Of a stretch of DNA of 64,000 bases, positions 8,321-18,130 are shown in pieces (position 1 is the stretch's first letter; every line of letters starts with the position of its first letter). Under the pieces are notes generated by a model that saw only the letters and a list, made by a program, of their open reading frames with translations, was not told the origin of the DNA and made no database searches. Made by a program: the position numbers and the translations under genes. This DNA is from Chloroflexota bacterium (lineage in GTDB: Bacteria > Chloroflexota > UBA11872): contig JAJECS010000031.1 in NCBI GenBank assembly GCA_022821905.1, positions 49,437-113,436 on the forward strand, in the 5' to 3' direction.

Positions 8321-9838
8321 GTGTTCCGAGTCTCTCCCTACATTGCCCTCATCCCGGTCTGTCTAGGGGTCTTCGTCGCCGCCGACGACCAGACGGTGAT
8401 GGTGACGGTGCTGCCGGACATCATGTTCGATTTCCGCATCCCGCCAATCGAGCTCGACTACGCGTCGTGGACCATCACCGCCTACCTGTTGGGCTACGTG
8501 GCCGCCATGCCGCTGATCGGCAGCATGTCGGACGCCTTTGGCCACCGCCGAATGTTCGCCATCGCCACGGTGTTTTTCATGATCTGCTCGGTTGTGGCCG
8601 CCCTTTCGCCCAGCCTGCCGTTCCTCATCGGCATCAGGGTCTTCCAGGCCATTGGCGCTGGCGCGATGCTGCCGATCGCGATCGCGGTCGTGGGCGATCT
8701 GTTTCCACGGGGTGGTCGGGGACTCGCGCTGGGCATCGTGGGCGGCTCGGCGGAAGCGGGCGGCGTCATCGGTCCGCTCTGGGGCGGCCTGGTCGCGCGC
8801 TTCCTCGACTGGCCCTGGGTGTTCTGGATGAACGTGCCGCTCGGCGCGCTCGTCCTGATCGCCCTCTTCCTGCTGCTGGGCCCGAGCCCGCGGTTCAAGT
8901 CATCGCTGGACTATCTGGGCGGGTTCTTCATCGCCGTGGCCCTGGCCTCCCTCACGCTCGGGCTCTCGCGCATCGACCGGCTGGACCTGGGAATGCTTGG
9001 GCTATTGGCGCTCACCGCCGTGGCCCTGGCCGCCTTCATCTACCGCCAGCGGACGGCGGCGGTGACCCTGCTGCCCAACTCGATGTTCCGCAGCCGCACG
9101 GTCGTGATGGCGAACGTCGCCCACTTGATGGTCGGCGTGTCGCTGATCATCGGCATGGTCACCATTCCCATCATGACCACCTATCTGATCGGCCACTCGC
9201 CGCTCGAAGGCGGGCTCCGGCTCATGCGCATGACGATAGCGATGCCGTTCGGGGCCGTGCTCGGCGGGCTCGCCTGCCAGCGCATTGACTACCGGATCCC
9301 GAGCGTGATCGGCCTGATCCTCGTGGCCATCGGCTACGCCTTCATGACCACCTGGGACCTGAGCGTGGCCGACCCCCAGCTCACGATCCACCTCGCGCTT
9401 GCCGGACTGGGTTTCGGCCTGCTCATCGCGCCAATCGCCCTGGGCGCCACCGAGCCCGTGGGCCAGGGCGACCGCGGCGCCGCGGCGGGCGCCGTCACAG
9501 CGATGCGGCTGGTGGGCATGACGCTCGGCCTGGCGGCGATCACGGCCTGGGGGTCCCAGCGGTTCTCGCTGCTGGTGGCGGGCATCCCCATGCCCGTGCC
9601 CCAGGAAGGCGAGGCGATCGAAGTCTCCCGGCAACGGGTCGCCGAGTTCCAAGAGACCCTCACCAACATCGGCATGGACGTGTTTGTCACGTTCTTCGCG
9701 GTCGCCGCCGTCGTCGCCGCCCTCGGCATCCTCCCCGCCATCCTCATGACCTGGAACCGCGCCCGCAGTCAAGAGCTCGACCAGATCAAGCCGGGCGACG
9801 TGGAGCCGGAGGTTCCGCGCCACCCCCAGACTGCGTGA
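8321..9838 (+). CDS. MFS drug exporter, DHA2/EmrB-QacA family
   Basis: A transporter of about 505 residues with 14 predicted membrane helices. Motifs include DQTVMVTVLPDIM in helix 1 (the DHA2 D-x-TIVNVALP signature), the loop 2-3 motif GSMSDAFGHRRMF, and a helix 5 GGVIGPLWGG antiporter motif. It should export hydrophobic or cationic compounds by proton antiport. I place the start at GTG 8321 (VFRVSPYIAL); the frame is open back to a TTG at 8288, but those residues are not family-like. The stop overlaps the next gene (GTGA at 9835), so the helicase gene may be expressed from the same message. Confidence 0.88.
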   Translation: MFRVSPYIALIPVCLGVFVAADDQTVMVTVLPDIMFDFRIPPIELDYASWTITAYLLGYVAAMPLIGSMSDAFGHRRMFAIATVFFMICSVVAALSPSLPFLIGIRVFQAIGAGAMLPIAIAVVGDLFPRGGRGLALGIVGGSAEAGGVIGPLWGGLVARFLDWPWVFWMNVPLGALVLIALFLLLGPSPRFKSSLDYLGGFFIAVALASLTLGLSRIDRLDLGMLGLLALTAVALAAFIYRQRTAAVTLLPNSMFRSRTVVMANVAHLMVGVSLIIGMVTIPIMTTYLIGHSPLEGGLRLMRMTIAMPFGAVLGGLACQRIDYRIPSVIGLILVAIGYAFMTTWDLSVADPQLTIHLALAGLGFGLLIAPIALGATEPVGQGDRGAAAGAVTAMRLVGMTLGLAAITAWGSQRFSLLVAGIPMPVPQEGEAIEVSRQRVAEFQETLTNIGMDVFVTFFAVAAVVAALGILPAILMTWNRARSQELDQIKPGDVEPEVPRHPQTA

Positions 9839-11979
9839 CTGACGACGCGCGGCACTCCGTCGAGTTGCTGCGAATCGCGATGCGACCTTTGGGCAAGGGC
9901 GGGACCGTGACCTACAACTCGAATCGCGCCCTGGACCTGCTGCGGCTCGGCACGCAGCAGGCACACGCGCGATTTCGCTCGGGCCAAGAGGAGGCCATCC
10001 GGCACGTCGTTGACGGTCGCGGGCCACTGCTGCTGGTGCAGAAGACAGGCTGGGGGAAGAGCAACGTCTACTTCATCGCTACAAAACTGTTGCGCGAGGC
10101 GGGACTTGGACCATCGCTCTTGATCTCACCGTTGCTGGCGCTGATGCGCAACCAGATCGCGGCGGCGGAGCGAATGGGTGTCCGTGCCGAAAGGAAGAGT
10201 TCCGACAACCGCAGGGATTGGCCCCGGATCAAGGAGGCGCTCCACCGCGATGAAGTCGACATCCTGCTCATTGCACCCGAGCAGTTGGAGATTCGCGAAT
10301 TCAGGGACGAATTCCTTGCCCCAATCGAAGACCGGATCGCTCTGCTGGTGATCGACGAAGCGCACTGCATCTCGGACTGGGGGCACGATTTTCGACCGGA
10401 CTACCGGCGCATCGAACGAACCGTTCGTGATCTCCCGCCAAACCTGCGGCTTCTGGCGACGACGGCCACGGCAAACGATCGGGTACTGCAGGACCTCAGG
10501 GGCGTGTGGGGGCCCTCGCTAACGGTGCGGCGGGGCGATCTCAACCGGCCCTCGCTGCTGCTCCAGACCATGTGTCTGCCCAATCAGGCCGAGCGCTTGG
10601 CTTGGCTGGCGGAACGGCTCGGCGAGCTGCGCGGCAGCGGGATCATCTACACGCTCACGGTGCGGGACGCAGAGCAGGTGGCCGCTTGGCTGCGATCGCG
10701 CGGATTCCGCGTGGAGGCATACACAGGTAAGACTGAGGATCGACGGGAGGAACTGGAGCAGGCGCTGCTGGACAACCGGGTTAGGGCGCTGGCGGCGACC
10801 ACGGCGCTGGGAATGGGCTTCGACAAGCCCGACCTAGCGTTCGTGTTTCATTACCAAACGCCGGGGTCGGTGATTCACTACTACCAGCAGGTGGGCCGTG
10901 CCGGGCGAGAGCTTGACGCGGCCCACGGAGTGCTGCTGAGCGGTGAAGAAGACACTGACATCACTGGCTACTTCATACGGACAGCGTTCCCGACGCGAGG
11001 TGAAATCGCGGAGGTGCTCGGGGCCCTTGACGAGGCACCCGACGGCCTCTCGGTCCCGGAGCTTACGCACCGCGTCAACATTCGCCCGAGTCGCATCGAG
11101 AATACGCTCGAGCTGCTATCGCTTGAATCACCCGCTCCAATCGCTCTCGACGGCAGGCGCTGGCAGCTTGTGGCCGCAGAGTTGACCAACGAGTTTTGGG
11201 AGCGAGTCGAGCGGCTGACGGCGCTGCGGTATCAGGAGCAGGCGCAGATGCAGGAATACGTCGATCTGCCGGGTGGACATATGGAGTTCCTGATTGCTGC
11301 GCTCGACGGCGACCCTGGAGCCGTAGTGCAACCCCGGCTCGATCCACTACCTACAACTTCTGACACCGGCTTGGTACGTGAAGCCGTTGAGTTCCTGCGC
11401 CGCACATGCCTCCGGATCGAGCCGCGCAAGCGCTGGCCAGCCGGCGGCCAGACTCACCTTCAAAAGAACCTGCAAATCCCGGAGGACTTGCAAGCGTCCC
11501 CTGGGAGAGCTCTATGTCTCTGGGGCGATGCCGGCTGGGGAGACTTGGTGCGACAAGGGAAATACCGCGATGACTACTTCGCGGATGAGCTGGTGGATGC
11601 CTGCGCGAAATTGGTGCGCGAGTGGACGCCGGCGCCGCCGCCGATGTGGGTCACCGCCGTTCCTTCGCGGCGGCGTCCTACGCTTGTGCCGGACTTCGCC
11701 GAACGCTTGGCCAGGGCATTGGGTCTTCCGTTTCAGGCCGTGCTTGGGCGCACGAAAGATCACCAGGAACAGAAGGAGATGGAGAACAGCGCCTATCAAG
11801 CTCGCAACGTGTGGAAGTCGTTGGTCGTGAGTGGCGCGCTACCGGCTGGCCCGGTGCTTCTCGTGGACGACATCGTCGACTCCCGCTGGACGATGACCGT
11901 GGCGGCATTCAAGCTTCGATCCGACGGAAGCGACGAGGTTTTTCCGATGGCGCTCTCTCTGGCGGGTGGCGGGGCGTGA
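9835..11979 (+). CDS. RecQ-family helicase with C-terminal phosphoribosyltransferase domain
   Basis: A 714-residue fusion. Residues 40-400 form a superfamily 2 RecQ helicase: Walker A TGWGKS near 71-76, DEAH at 174-177 within the RecQ aromatic loop [15 protein letters not shown], and motif [10 protein letters not shown]. The segment where RecQ proteins carry a zinc-binding cysteine cluster (around [16 protein letters not shown]) has no CxxC. A winged-helix-like stretch precedes it. The C-terminal 120 residues are a ComF-like type I PRTase with AVPSRRRP and a modified PRPP loop, [13 protein letters not shown], in which the normal Gly/Thr-rich end is Asp-Ser-Arg. The gene starts at GTG 9835 (a GTG at 9907 is possible) and overlaps the DprA-like gene as GTGA. 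Helicase and PRTase assignments are firm; the biological role is inferred. Confidence 0.88.
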   Translation: MTDDARHSVELLRIAMRPLGKGGTVTYNSNRALDLLRLGTQQAHARFRSGQEEAIRHVVDGRGPLLLVQKTGWGKSNVYFIATKLLREAGLGPSLLISPLLALMRNQIAAAERMGVRAERKSSDNRRDWPRIKEALHRDEVDILLIAPEQLEIREFRDEFLAPIEDRIALLVIDEAHCISDWGHDFRPDYRRIERTVRDLPPNLRLLATTATANDRVLQDLRGVWGPSLTVRRGDLNRPSLLLQTMCLPNQAERLAWLAERLGELRGSGIIYTLTVRDAEQVAAWLRSRGFRVEAYTGKTEDRREELEQALLDNRVRALAATTALGMGFDKPDLAFVFHYQTPGSVIHYYQQVGRAGRELDAAHGVLLSGEEDTDITGYFIRTAFPTRGEIAEVLGALDEAPDGLSVPELTHRVNIRPSRIENTLELLSLESPAPIALDGRRWQLVAAELTNEFWERVERLTALRYQEQAQMQEYVDLPGGHMEFLIAALDGDPGAVVQPRLDPLPTTSDTGLVREAVEFLRRTCLRIEPRKRWPAGGQTHLQKNLQIPEDLQASPGRALCLWGDAGWGDLVRQGKYRDDYFADELVDACAKLVREWTPAPPPMWVTAVPSRRRPTLVPDFAERLARALGLPFQAVLGRTKDHQEQKEMENSAYQARNVWKSLVVSGALPAGPVLLVDDIVDSRWTMTVAAFKLRSDGSDEVFPMALSLAGGGA

Positions 11980-13235
11980 TTACCGAGCTCTCGGCCAACA
12001 CGCAGGCCATCCTCATGCTGACGGCCCCGTTGATCGTCGGCCGGCGCACGCCAGGGGCCGAAGTGTTGCAGCCGCGGGAGTACAACAAGCTCGCCCAACT
12101 CCTTCACGAGAACAGCCGGGAGCCAGCCGATCTGCTGAGCCCCGAGGCTTCCCAGTTGCTGAACGATGACTGGCTAAGCGCCGAAATTGACTCGGAACGG
12201 GTCGGCCGGCTCCTCGCCAGGGGCTTCTTGCTCAGCCAAGCCGTCGAACAGTGGCGGCAACGGGCCATCTGGGTGGTGAGCCGCGCTGACGAGCAGTACC
12301 CCCGACGGTTGAAGGCGCGTTTGGGAGGCCATGCGCCCGCCATCCTTTACGGCTGTGGCGACCCAAACATCCTGGACACCGGTGGCCTTGCCGTCGTCGG
12401 CTCACGACATGTGGACGACAAACTCCGGGACTACGCGGCGGGGATCGGCGAGCTCACGGCCAACGCCGAATGGACGCTGGTATCCGGCGGCGCGCGGGGA
12501 ATCGATCAGGCATCCATGCGGGGTGCGCTCGAAGCCGGAGGTCGGGTCGTGGGCGTGCTGAGCAACGACCTTCAGCGGGCGGCGCTGCGCCGCGAGCACC
12601 GTGAGGTGCTGATGGACGGGCGGCTGGCGCTGGTCTCGCCCTACGATCCCGCGGCGGGCTTCAACGTCGGCAATGCGATGCAGCGCAACAAGCTGATCTA
12701 CGCCCTAGCCGATGCGGGGCTCGTCGCGAGCTCGGATTACAAGAAGGGCGGAACCTGGGCCGGCGCGGTTGAGCAACTCGATGAGTTGAAGCTCGTGCCG
12801 GTCTATGTGCGATCAGACTCGGTAAAGGGGCTTCAGGCGCTCATGGACAAGGGCGCCTACCCATGGCCGGATCCTCAAACGCCGGAAGAGTTCTGGGACA
12901 AGATCGCGGACAGTCTCGATCAGTCTGTACCCGCGGCCGGTCAGCCCGAGCTCCCCATTGAGGCCAGCGATGAGCCAGCGGTAATAGCGACCCCACTAGG
13001 AGCGCCGGACGAGATGCTCTTTGCCGTGGTTGCCGAGTTAGTGATCGAAATGACCACACCCGCCCCTAAGTCGTTGGACGAGATTACGAGCGCCCTTGGA
13101 GTCTCAAGACCCCAGGCCACGGCGTGGCTGAAGCGTCTGGTCGGCGAGGGCAAGCTGGAAAAACAACCGCGCCCCGCCCGCTACCAGCCGGTGACGCAGG
13201 CGACTCTGCTGCTCGATCAGCCTAAGGACTCCTAA
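11976..13235 (+). CDS. DprA/Smf-like Rossmann protein with C-terminal winged helix
   Basis: A 419-residue protein starting at GTG 11976, overlapping the RecQ-PRTase stop. The central DprA domain is clear: [10 protein letters not shown] at about 139-148, the phosphate-loop-like [17 protein letters not shown] at 169-185, and [13 protein letters not shown] at 238-250. The next loop, [17 protein letters not shown], differs from the SGAL(I/M)TA loop of true transformation DprA. The C-terminus (365-405) is a winged helix with [22 protein letters not shown]. Variant DprA proteins paired with PRTases occur in ShosTA-type toxin-antitoxin/defence systems. Together with the helicase partner this suggests a DNA-conflict module rather than natural transformation. 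Confidence 0.83.
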   Translation: MITELSANTQAILMLTAPLIVGRRTPGAEVLQPREYNKLAQLLHENSREPADLLSPEASQLLNDDWLSAEIDSERVGRLLARGFLLSQAVEQWRQRAIWVVSRADEQYPRRLKARLGGHAPAILYGCGDPNILDTGGLAVVGSRHVDDKLRDYAAGIGELTANAEWTLVSGGARGIDQASMRGALEAGGRVVGVLSNDLQRAALRREHREVLMDGRLALVSPYDPAAGFNVGNAMQRNKLIYALADAGLVASSDYKKGGTWAGAVEQLDELKLVPVYVRSDSVKGLQALMDKGAYPWPDPQTPEEFWDKIADSLDQSVPAAGQPELPIEASDEPAVIATPLGAPDEMLFAVVAELVIEMTTPAPKSLDEITSALGVSRPQATAWLKRLVGEGKLEKQPRPARYQPVTQATLLLDQPKDS

Positions 13236-13329
13236 GCGTTCCGGTCTAAGTCGACAACCCGTGGGGACTGCCGTAGTTGCCTGTGCCGTACGCTGCGGAC
13301 TAGACGAACCGATGGAGTAAGCGAGGGGC

Positions 13330-14508
13330 ATGGCGGCTGGACGGCGGTTGGGACTGCTGGCGGTGGCGGTGCTGGCCGCTGCGGTGGGCGGCGTGGCGCT
13401 GGCGGGGCGCGGGCAGCAGTCGTCGCTGGTCAACTGGGCGCTCACGCGGCGCCTGGCGCTACGCCTGGCGGACGCCCAGGGCGAGCCGGCGTCGGCGCCC
13501 GAACTCACCGCCGCGTACACCGACCTCGTCGCCCGCAGCTATGCCGCGGTCGGCGACTACACCGGGGCGCCGATGCCGCCGGCCATGGACTCGGTGCAGG
13601 TGCTTCGGCGCGGGGATTGGATCGGCGCCAATCTCTCCAACTTCCGGCGCATCCTGCGACCGGTCATCGAGGCCTACGACCAGGCCCAGGCCGGTGGCGG
13701 CGTGGGGTCGCGCGTGCTCGGCGTGACCACGCAGGCCGGCGTCTCCGCGCAACTGGGCGTGCTGCTGGGGTTCCTGGGTCGTCGGGTCCTGGGCCAATAC
13801 GACATCCCCCTGCTCGACCCGGAGCCCGGCCCCGCCGCGATCTACTTCGTCGATACCAACCTCCGCGCCGTGGCGGCCCGCGCGGGCGTTCCCGTCGACG
13901 CCTTGCGGCTATGGGTGACGCTGCACGAGGTCACGCACGCCTTTCAGTTTCATGCCGGGAATCCGCCGTGGCTTCATGGATACATGTCCGGCCTGCTGCA
14001 GGACTACCTGGAAGAAGCCGTGGCGACGCTGGGGCAGCACGGGGAGCTGCGCGCCCGGCTGAGCGCGGCGGTGCAGGAATTCCAGCGCGGCGGGCTGCGC
14101 CAATCCGGCTGGCTGCGCCTGGCCCTGTCGCCGCGGCAGGTGCGCACCATCGAGCAGATTCAGGCGCTGATGACCGTCGTGGAGGGCTACAGCAATCACG
14201 TGATGCACGCCACCGGCGCGCGCCTGATTCCCGGCTACGCCCACCTCGCCAAGCGCATGCGGGCTCGCGAGCGCTCGCAGTCCACCTGGGTGCGGCTGCT
14301 CACGCGGGCGCTCGGGCTCGACATGAAGCTCGAGCAGTACCGCATCGGCGAGGCGTTCGTGGACGAGGTGGTCAGGCGCCGTGGCGTGGCCTTCGCCAAT
14401 CGCCTGTGGGAAGGCCCGGAGCACCTGCCGACGCTGGCCGAGACGCAGGACCCGGCGGCCTGGATGGCCCGCGTGGAGGCGGCAAGCCCGGCGGACGCCT
14501 CCGCGTAA
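13330..14508 (+). CDS. Zinc-dependent metalloprotease, DUF2342 / F420-biosynthesis-associated family
   Basis: A 392-residue protein with an N-terminal hydrophobic segment, the family-typical VNWALTRRLALRLA opening, and a zincin motif HEVTHAFQFH. The downstream sequence LEEAVATLGQ could supply the third zinc ligand. It matches the actinobacterial and chloroflexal family annotated as coenzyme-F420 biosynthesis-associated or putative zinc hydrolase. No F420 gene is nearby, so that name should be read as a family label only. The start ATG 13330 follows the purine-rich GCGAGGGG. The gene stands alone, with 94 bp before it and 147 bp after it. Confidence 0.8.
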   Translation: MAAGRRLGLLAVAVLAAAVGGVALAGRGQQSSLVNWALTRRLALRLADAQGEPASAPELTAAYTDLVARSYAAVGDYTGAPMPPAMDSVQVLRRGDWIGANLSNFRRILRPVIEAYDQAQAGGGVGSRVLGVTTQAGVSAQLGVLLGFLGRRVLGQYDIPLLDPEPGPAAIYFVDTNLRAVAARAGVPVDALRLWVTLHEVTHAFQFHAGNPPWLHGYMSGLLQDYLEEAVATLGQHGELRARLSAAVQEFQRGGLRQSGWLRLALSPRQVRTIEQIQALMTVVEGYSNHVMHATGARLIPGYAHLAKRMRARERSQSTWVRLLTRALGLDMKLEQYRIGEAFVDEVVRRRGVAFANRLWEGPEHLPTLAETQDPAAWMARVEAASPADASA

Positions 14509-14655
14509 CTGGTGGGCAGCACCCCCGGACACCTTTGGCGCACGGCCTCTCGGCCTGTAGACTTCCCGCACCCGGTCAATCAATCACCCCGGGTCGGCCC
14601 ATCTGGCAAAATCTAGCTAACAGCAGGGGCCGAGGCGCGCCTGGAGGCTTGTGCA

Positions 14656-16440
14656 ATGGCAGTCACGCATTCGACCGACACGCCTGGGCGCGTCATACCG
14701 ATCAGCGACGAAGAGTTCGAGGACTTCGACACCGAGGCGACGGCTTTCCTGCGCGGTGAGCGCGATTCGGACCTGTACACCGGCTTTCGGCTGAAGCAGG
14801 GCGTCTACGGCCAGCGGCAGGCCGATGTCCACATGATCCGCGTCAAGCTGCCGTTTGGCGGCGTCTCCGCCGATCAGCTCGACGCCTTCGCCGAAGTGGC
14901 CGAGCGGTTCGCCCCGCTCAAGAAGGGCCACATCACCACGCGCGAGAACGTGCAGTATCACCACGTGCCCCTGCCGCTGGCGGCCATGGCGATCCGCGTG
15001 CTGGGCGACGCTGGGCTGTCGTCCCGCGAGGCCTGCGGCAACACCGTGCGCAACGTGACGGGCGACCCGTGGGGCGGCATTTGCAACGACGAGGTCTACG
15101 ACGCTACGCCCTACGCCGGCGCCTTCGTGCGCTACTTCGTGCGGCACCCGCTCACGCAGCTCCTGCCGCGCAAGTTCAAGGTGGCGTTCACCGGCTCCGA
15201 GACCGACCGAGTCGTCACCGACATCCACGACCTGGGCTTCATCTCGCAGGTTCGGCACGAAGACGGCAAAGAGGTCCGCGGCTTTCGGATGGTCACCGGC
15301 GGCGGGCTTTCCATCATGGCCAAGCGCGCGTTCGTGCTCTACGACTTCGTGCCGCTGACGGAATACCTGCGCGTTTCCGAGGCCGTGCTGCGCATCTTCG
15401 AGCGTTCCGACGACCTGCGCCGCAACCGCGCCAAGGCCCGCATCAAGTTCCTGGTGCATCGCGTGGGCATCGAGGCATTCCGCGAAATGGTCGAGGAGGA
15501 GTTGAAGGGCGACTGGGCCAAGCGCGACTACCCGCTCGACGACTTGGTGTATCTGGACGACGAGGCCGCCGAGGCGCCGGCGCTGAATGGCCATGTGCCG
15601 ACGGTTGCCGAGGCCGACCGGGAGATGTTCGAGCGCTTCATGCGCTCCAACGTGCAGGCGCAGATCCAGGACGGATACGCCTCAGTCGAGGTCAAGGTCA
15701 CCCGCGGCGACCTCTCGCCGGAGCAGTTCCGCGGCCTGGCCACCATCCTGCGCACCCATGGGTCCGGGCGCGCCCGCACGACTCCATGGCAGAACATCGT
15801 GCTGCGCTGGATCCCGCAAAACCGCGTCTACGACGTGTGGCGCGAGCTCTATGCGCTGGACCTGGGCAACCCCGGTGCGCTCGAGATCACCGACGTCGTG
15901 AGCTGCCCCGGCACCGACAGCTGCAAGCTGGGCATCACCTCGTCCATGGGCCTCAATCGCGCCGTGCAAGGCAAGATCGAGGAGATGGACATCCAGGACC
16001 CGCTCACGCGCCAGATCCTGGTCAACATGAGCGGCTGCCCCAACTCCTGCGGCATGCACCACGTGGGCAACATTGGCTTCCACGGCGCGGCCATCAAGAG
16101 CGGCGACCGGCAGGTGCCGGCCTATCACGTCTTCATCGGCGGCAACCGGCGTGCCGGCGAGCCAATGAAGCTCGGCACGCTGCTGCGCACGCGGCTTCCG
16201 GCCAAGCGCGTGCCGCAGGCCGTCGAGCGTCTGATCCTGGACTACGAAGACAACCGCGAGGAGGACGACGAGGCGTTCAACGACTACGTCGACCGCCTGG
16301 GCAAGGTCTACTTCAACGAGCTGCTGAAGGACCTGTCGCTGCCGCCCGAATTCTCCGACGAGAACCGCGAGCACTTCGTGGACTGGGACCGCGACCGCCT
16401 CTACGTCCTGGAGCGCGGCGAAGGCGAGTGCGCGGTCTAG
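14656..16440 (+). CDS. sir: Ferredoxin-type nitrite/sulfite reductase, probably assimilatory sulfite reductase
   Basis: A 594-residue sirohaem-[4Fe-4S] reductase that should reduce sulfite to sulfide with six electrons. Two internally repeated reductase half-domains are present, and the cofactor cysteines appear as Cys417-x5-Cys423 (SCPGTDSCKLG) and Cys461-x3-Cys465 (GCPNSCGMHHVG). The fold alone cannot separate sulfite from nitrite reductase. The APS reductase, APS kinase and ATP sulfurylase directly downstream make sulfite the likely substrate. The start ATG 14656 follows a GGAGG at about 14641-14645. It is separated from cysH by 307 bp with its own promoter-like signal. Confidence 0.87.
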   Translation: MAVTHSTDTPGRVIPISDEEFEDFDTEATAFLRGERDSDLYTGFRLKQGVYGQRQADVHMIRVKLPFGGVSADQLDAFAEVAERFAPLKKGHITTRENVQYHHVPLPLAAMAIRVLGDAGLSSREACGNTVRNVTGDPWGGICNDEVYDATPYAGAFVRYFVRHPLTQLLPRKFKVAFTGSETDRVVTDIHDLGFISQVRHEDGKEVRGFRMVTGGGLSIMAKRAFVLYDFVPLTEYLRVSEAVLRIFERSDDLRRNRAKARIKFLVHRVGIEAFREMVEEELKGDWAKRDYPLDDLVYLDDEAAEAPALNGHVPTVAEADREMFERFMRSNVQAQIQDGYASVEVKVTRGDLSPEQFRGLATILRTHGSGRARTTPWQNIVLRWIPQNRVYDVWRELYALDLGNPGALEITDVVSCPGTDSCKLGITSSMGLNRAVQGKIEEMDIQDPLTRQILVNMSGCPNSCGMHHVGNIGFHGAAIKSGDRQVPAYHVFIGGNRRAGEPMKLGTLLRTRLPAKRVPQAVERLILDYEDNREEDDEAFNDYVDRLGKVYFNELLKDLSLPPEFSDENREHFVDWDRDRLYVLERGEGECAV

Positions 16441-16455
16441 GACAGACCGCCCTCG

Positions 16456-16486
16456 GTGATTCCGAGCGCACGCGAGGAATCTAAGG
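16456..16486 (+). repeat. Dispersed ATTCCGAGCGC..GAGGAATCTAAGG repeat, single copy
   Basis: Same family as the facing pair at 788-869 and the copy at 40064-40093, with a few substitutions. It lies 15 bp after the sulfite reductase stop. Confidence 0.7.
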
Positions 16487-16537
16487 GCTGGCGACGGGGC
16501 ACAACGCCTGTCAACTCCTCACGCCCCCACCCCGTCC

Positions 16538-16565
16538 GTCATTCCGGCGGAAGCCGGAATCCAGT
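16538..16565 (+). repeat. Dispersed palindromic repeat GTCATTCCGGCGGAAGCCGG type
   Basis: The core ATTCCGGC-GGAA-GCCGGAAT is a perfect hairpin (16541-16560). Relatives with the same GTCATTCC...GGAATCCA frame but a changed stem lie at 32768-32793, 48292-48320 and 48353-48380. Confidence 0.75.
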
Positions 16566-16691
16566 CGGACTTGTGGGCGTGTCGGACGGACCTGGACTCC
16601 TGCGAAATCCGGGGTGACGGGGAACTTCGAAACGCTCAGAGCCTGCCCCGCAACTGATACGGGGTGATCGGGCAGGCAATAGGACCCATTC

Positions 16692-16719
16692 TTGATAAAC
16701 CCGATCAACTTTGTAGACT
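16692..16719 (+). promoter_or_regulatory. Putative promoter and operator of the sulfate-assimilation operon
   Basis: A -35-like TTGATA (16692-16697) and a -10-like TAGACT (16714-16719) are 16 bp apart, 28 bp before the cysH start. The -35 overlaps a perfect dyad TTGAT-N7-ATCAA (16692-16708), which could be the site of a sulfur or cysteine regulator. The regulator is not identifiable here. Confidence 0.45.
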
Positions 16720-16747
16720 TACGTCTCCCGTGGATTCGAACTGGTGA

Positions 16748-17506
16748 ATGATGGCGCTGGCCACCCAGGCCGTGGCGGAGGTCGATCGGCCGATTCCCGA
16801 ACCGGCCGTCGATTCGGCTGAGATCGAGGCCGCGGCGCGGCGCCTCGAGTCGGCGGCGCCCGAGGACATCCTCCGCTGGACCGTCGAGCGCTTCGGACCC
16901 GACGTGGCGGTCTCGTGCTCGTTCGGAGGTCCCAGCGGCATCGTGCTGGTGGACATGCTGGCCCGGCTGGCGCTGCTCGACCAGGTCGAGGTCTACGTCG
17001 TCGACACCGGGCTGCTCTTCGCCGAAACCCACGCGCTGCGCGCCGAGGTCGAGCGTCGGTACGGCTTCACCGCCACGGTCTTCGCGCCGGCGCTGAATCT
17101 CGAGCAGCAAGCCACGGCCTACGGCGACGCCCTCTGGACGCGAGACCCGAACGCCTGCTGCGCCATGCGCCGCGTGGCGCCCAATCGTGAAGCGCTCGGC
17201 AGGCGGGGCGCCTGGATCGCCGGGCTCCGGCGCGATCAGTCGCCCACCCGTGCGAACACGCCGGTGGTGGCCTGGAACGACCGCCACGACCTCGTAAAGG
17301 TCGCGCCGCTGGCGACCTGGACCGAAACCATGATCTGGGACTACGTGCGCCGATATGACATACCCGTCAACGCCCTGCACGCCCAGGGTTACCCCAGTCT
17401 CGGCTGCACCCCCTGCACCACCCCGGCCCGTGACGGCGAAGACCCGCGGGCCGGTCGCTGGCGCGGCTCCGACAAGACCGAGTGCGGGCTGCACTGGCAG
17501 ATCTGA
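16748..17506 (+). CDS. cysH: Phosphoadenylyl/adenylyl-sulfate reductase, Fe-S type
   Basis: A 252-residue reductase of the PAPS/APS reductase family that converts activated sulfate to sulfite using thioredoxin. It has the PP-loop [15 protein letters not shown] and paired cysteines Cys137-Cys138 (NACCAMRR) plus Cys220-x2-Cys223, which bind the [4Fe-4S] cluster typical of APS-using assimilatory enzymes. The catalytic Cys246 sits in the C-terminal KTECGLHW. The start is ATG 16748 (or the adjacent ATG 16751). It leads a run of genes cysC, sat, hemC, SUMT, hemD and hemB with gaps of at most about 43 bp, so sulfate reduction and sirohaem supply are probably co-expressed. Confidence 0.93.
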   Translation: MMALATQAVAEVDRPIPEPAVDSAEIEAAARRLESAAPEDILRWTVERFGPDVAVSCSFGGPSGIVLVDMLARLALLDQVEVYVVDTGLLFAETHALRAEVERRYGFTATVFAPALNLEQQATAYGDALWTRDPNACCAMRRVAPNREALGRRGAWIAGLRRDQSPTRANTPVVAWNDRHDLVKVAPLATWTETMIWDYVRRYDIPVNALHAQGYPSLGCTPCTTPARDGEDPRAGRWRGSDKTECGLHWQI

Positions 17507-17549
17507 CCGACCCGCGACATTTCGTCGGCATGAAAGGACCCACCACCGC

Positions 17550-18130
17550 ATGAATCCTGACGGCGTCACCATTTGGTTCACCGGCCTCTCGGGCGCCGGT
17601 AAAACGACCCTCGCCAACCTCCTGGCGCCGGAGTTGGAAGCCCGCGGGCATAACGTCGAGAAGCTCGACGGCGACGTGATCCGCACCCACCTCAGCAAGG
17701 GGCTGGGATTCTCCAAGGAGGATCGCGACACCAACATCCGGCGCATCGGCTGGGTATCGGCCATGGGTACCCGCCTGGGCGGCACCATGATCGTCTCGGC
17801 CATCTCGCCGTACCGCGACGTGCGCCGCGAGGTGCGCGCCATGACCCCAGCGTTCTTCGAGGTCTACGTCGAATGCCCGCTCGATGAGCTGGTGCGCCGC
17901 GATCCCAAGGGCCTCTACAAGAAGGCCCTGGCCGGCGAGATCGCCAACTTCACCGGCGTCTCGGACCCCTACGAGGAGCCGGAGCAGCCCGAGGTGGTGG
18001 TGAACACTGGTAGCGAAACCCCGGAAGCCTCATTGGCGAAGATCCTGGTCGCACTGGAGCGACATGGATATCTCGCCGGAAGCAATGGGCAGGTCGCGCC
18101 GGCTGGCGCCTCCACCGCGGGAGCGGCTCG

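Larger units (their letters stand above)
16441..16747. other. Intergenic region with two dispersed repeats and a promoter
   Basis: No gene is seen. The region holds a copy of the ATTCCGAGCGC-type repeat (16456-16486), a copy of the GTCATTCCGGCGGAAGCCGG-type palindrome (16538-16565), and the cysH promoter-like site at 16692-16719. A wide minus-strand open frame crossing it is a coding shadow with low-complexity composition. Confidence 0.6.

Noticed and set aside
9835..13235. Reading the RecQ and DprA-like genes as ordinary recombination and natural-competence genes
   Set aside because: The PRTase fusion, lost zinc cluster, variant DprA loop and tight coupling are not features of housekeeping recQ or transformation dprA, though a housekeeping role cannot be excluded by sequence alone.
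16700..16747. A TGGATTCGAACTGG segment resembling a tRNA T-arm before cysH
   Set aside because: No matching acceptor, D or anticodon arms could be drawn around it; it is simply upstream DNA of cysH.
16511..17842. A 443-codon minus-strand frame across the cysH promoter and gene
   Set aside because: It is antisense to cysH and cysC, has no recognisable domain, and crosses two intergenic repeats.
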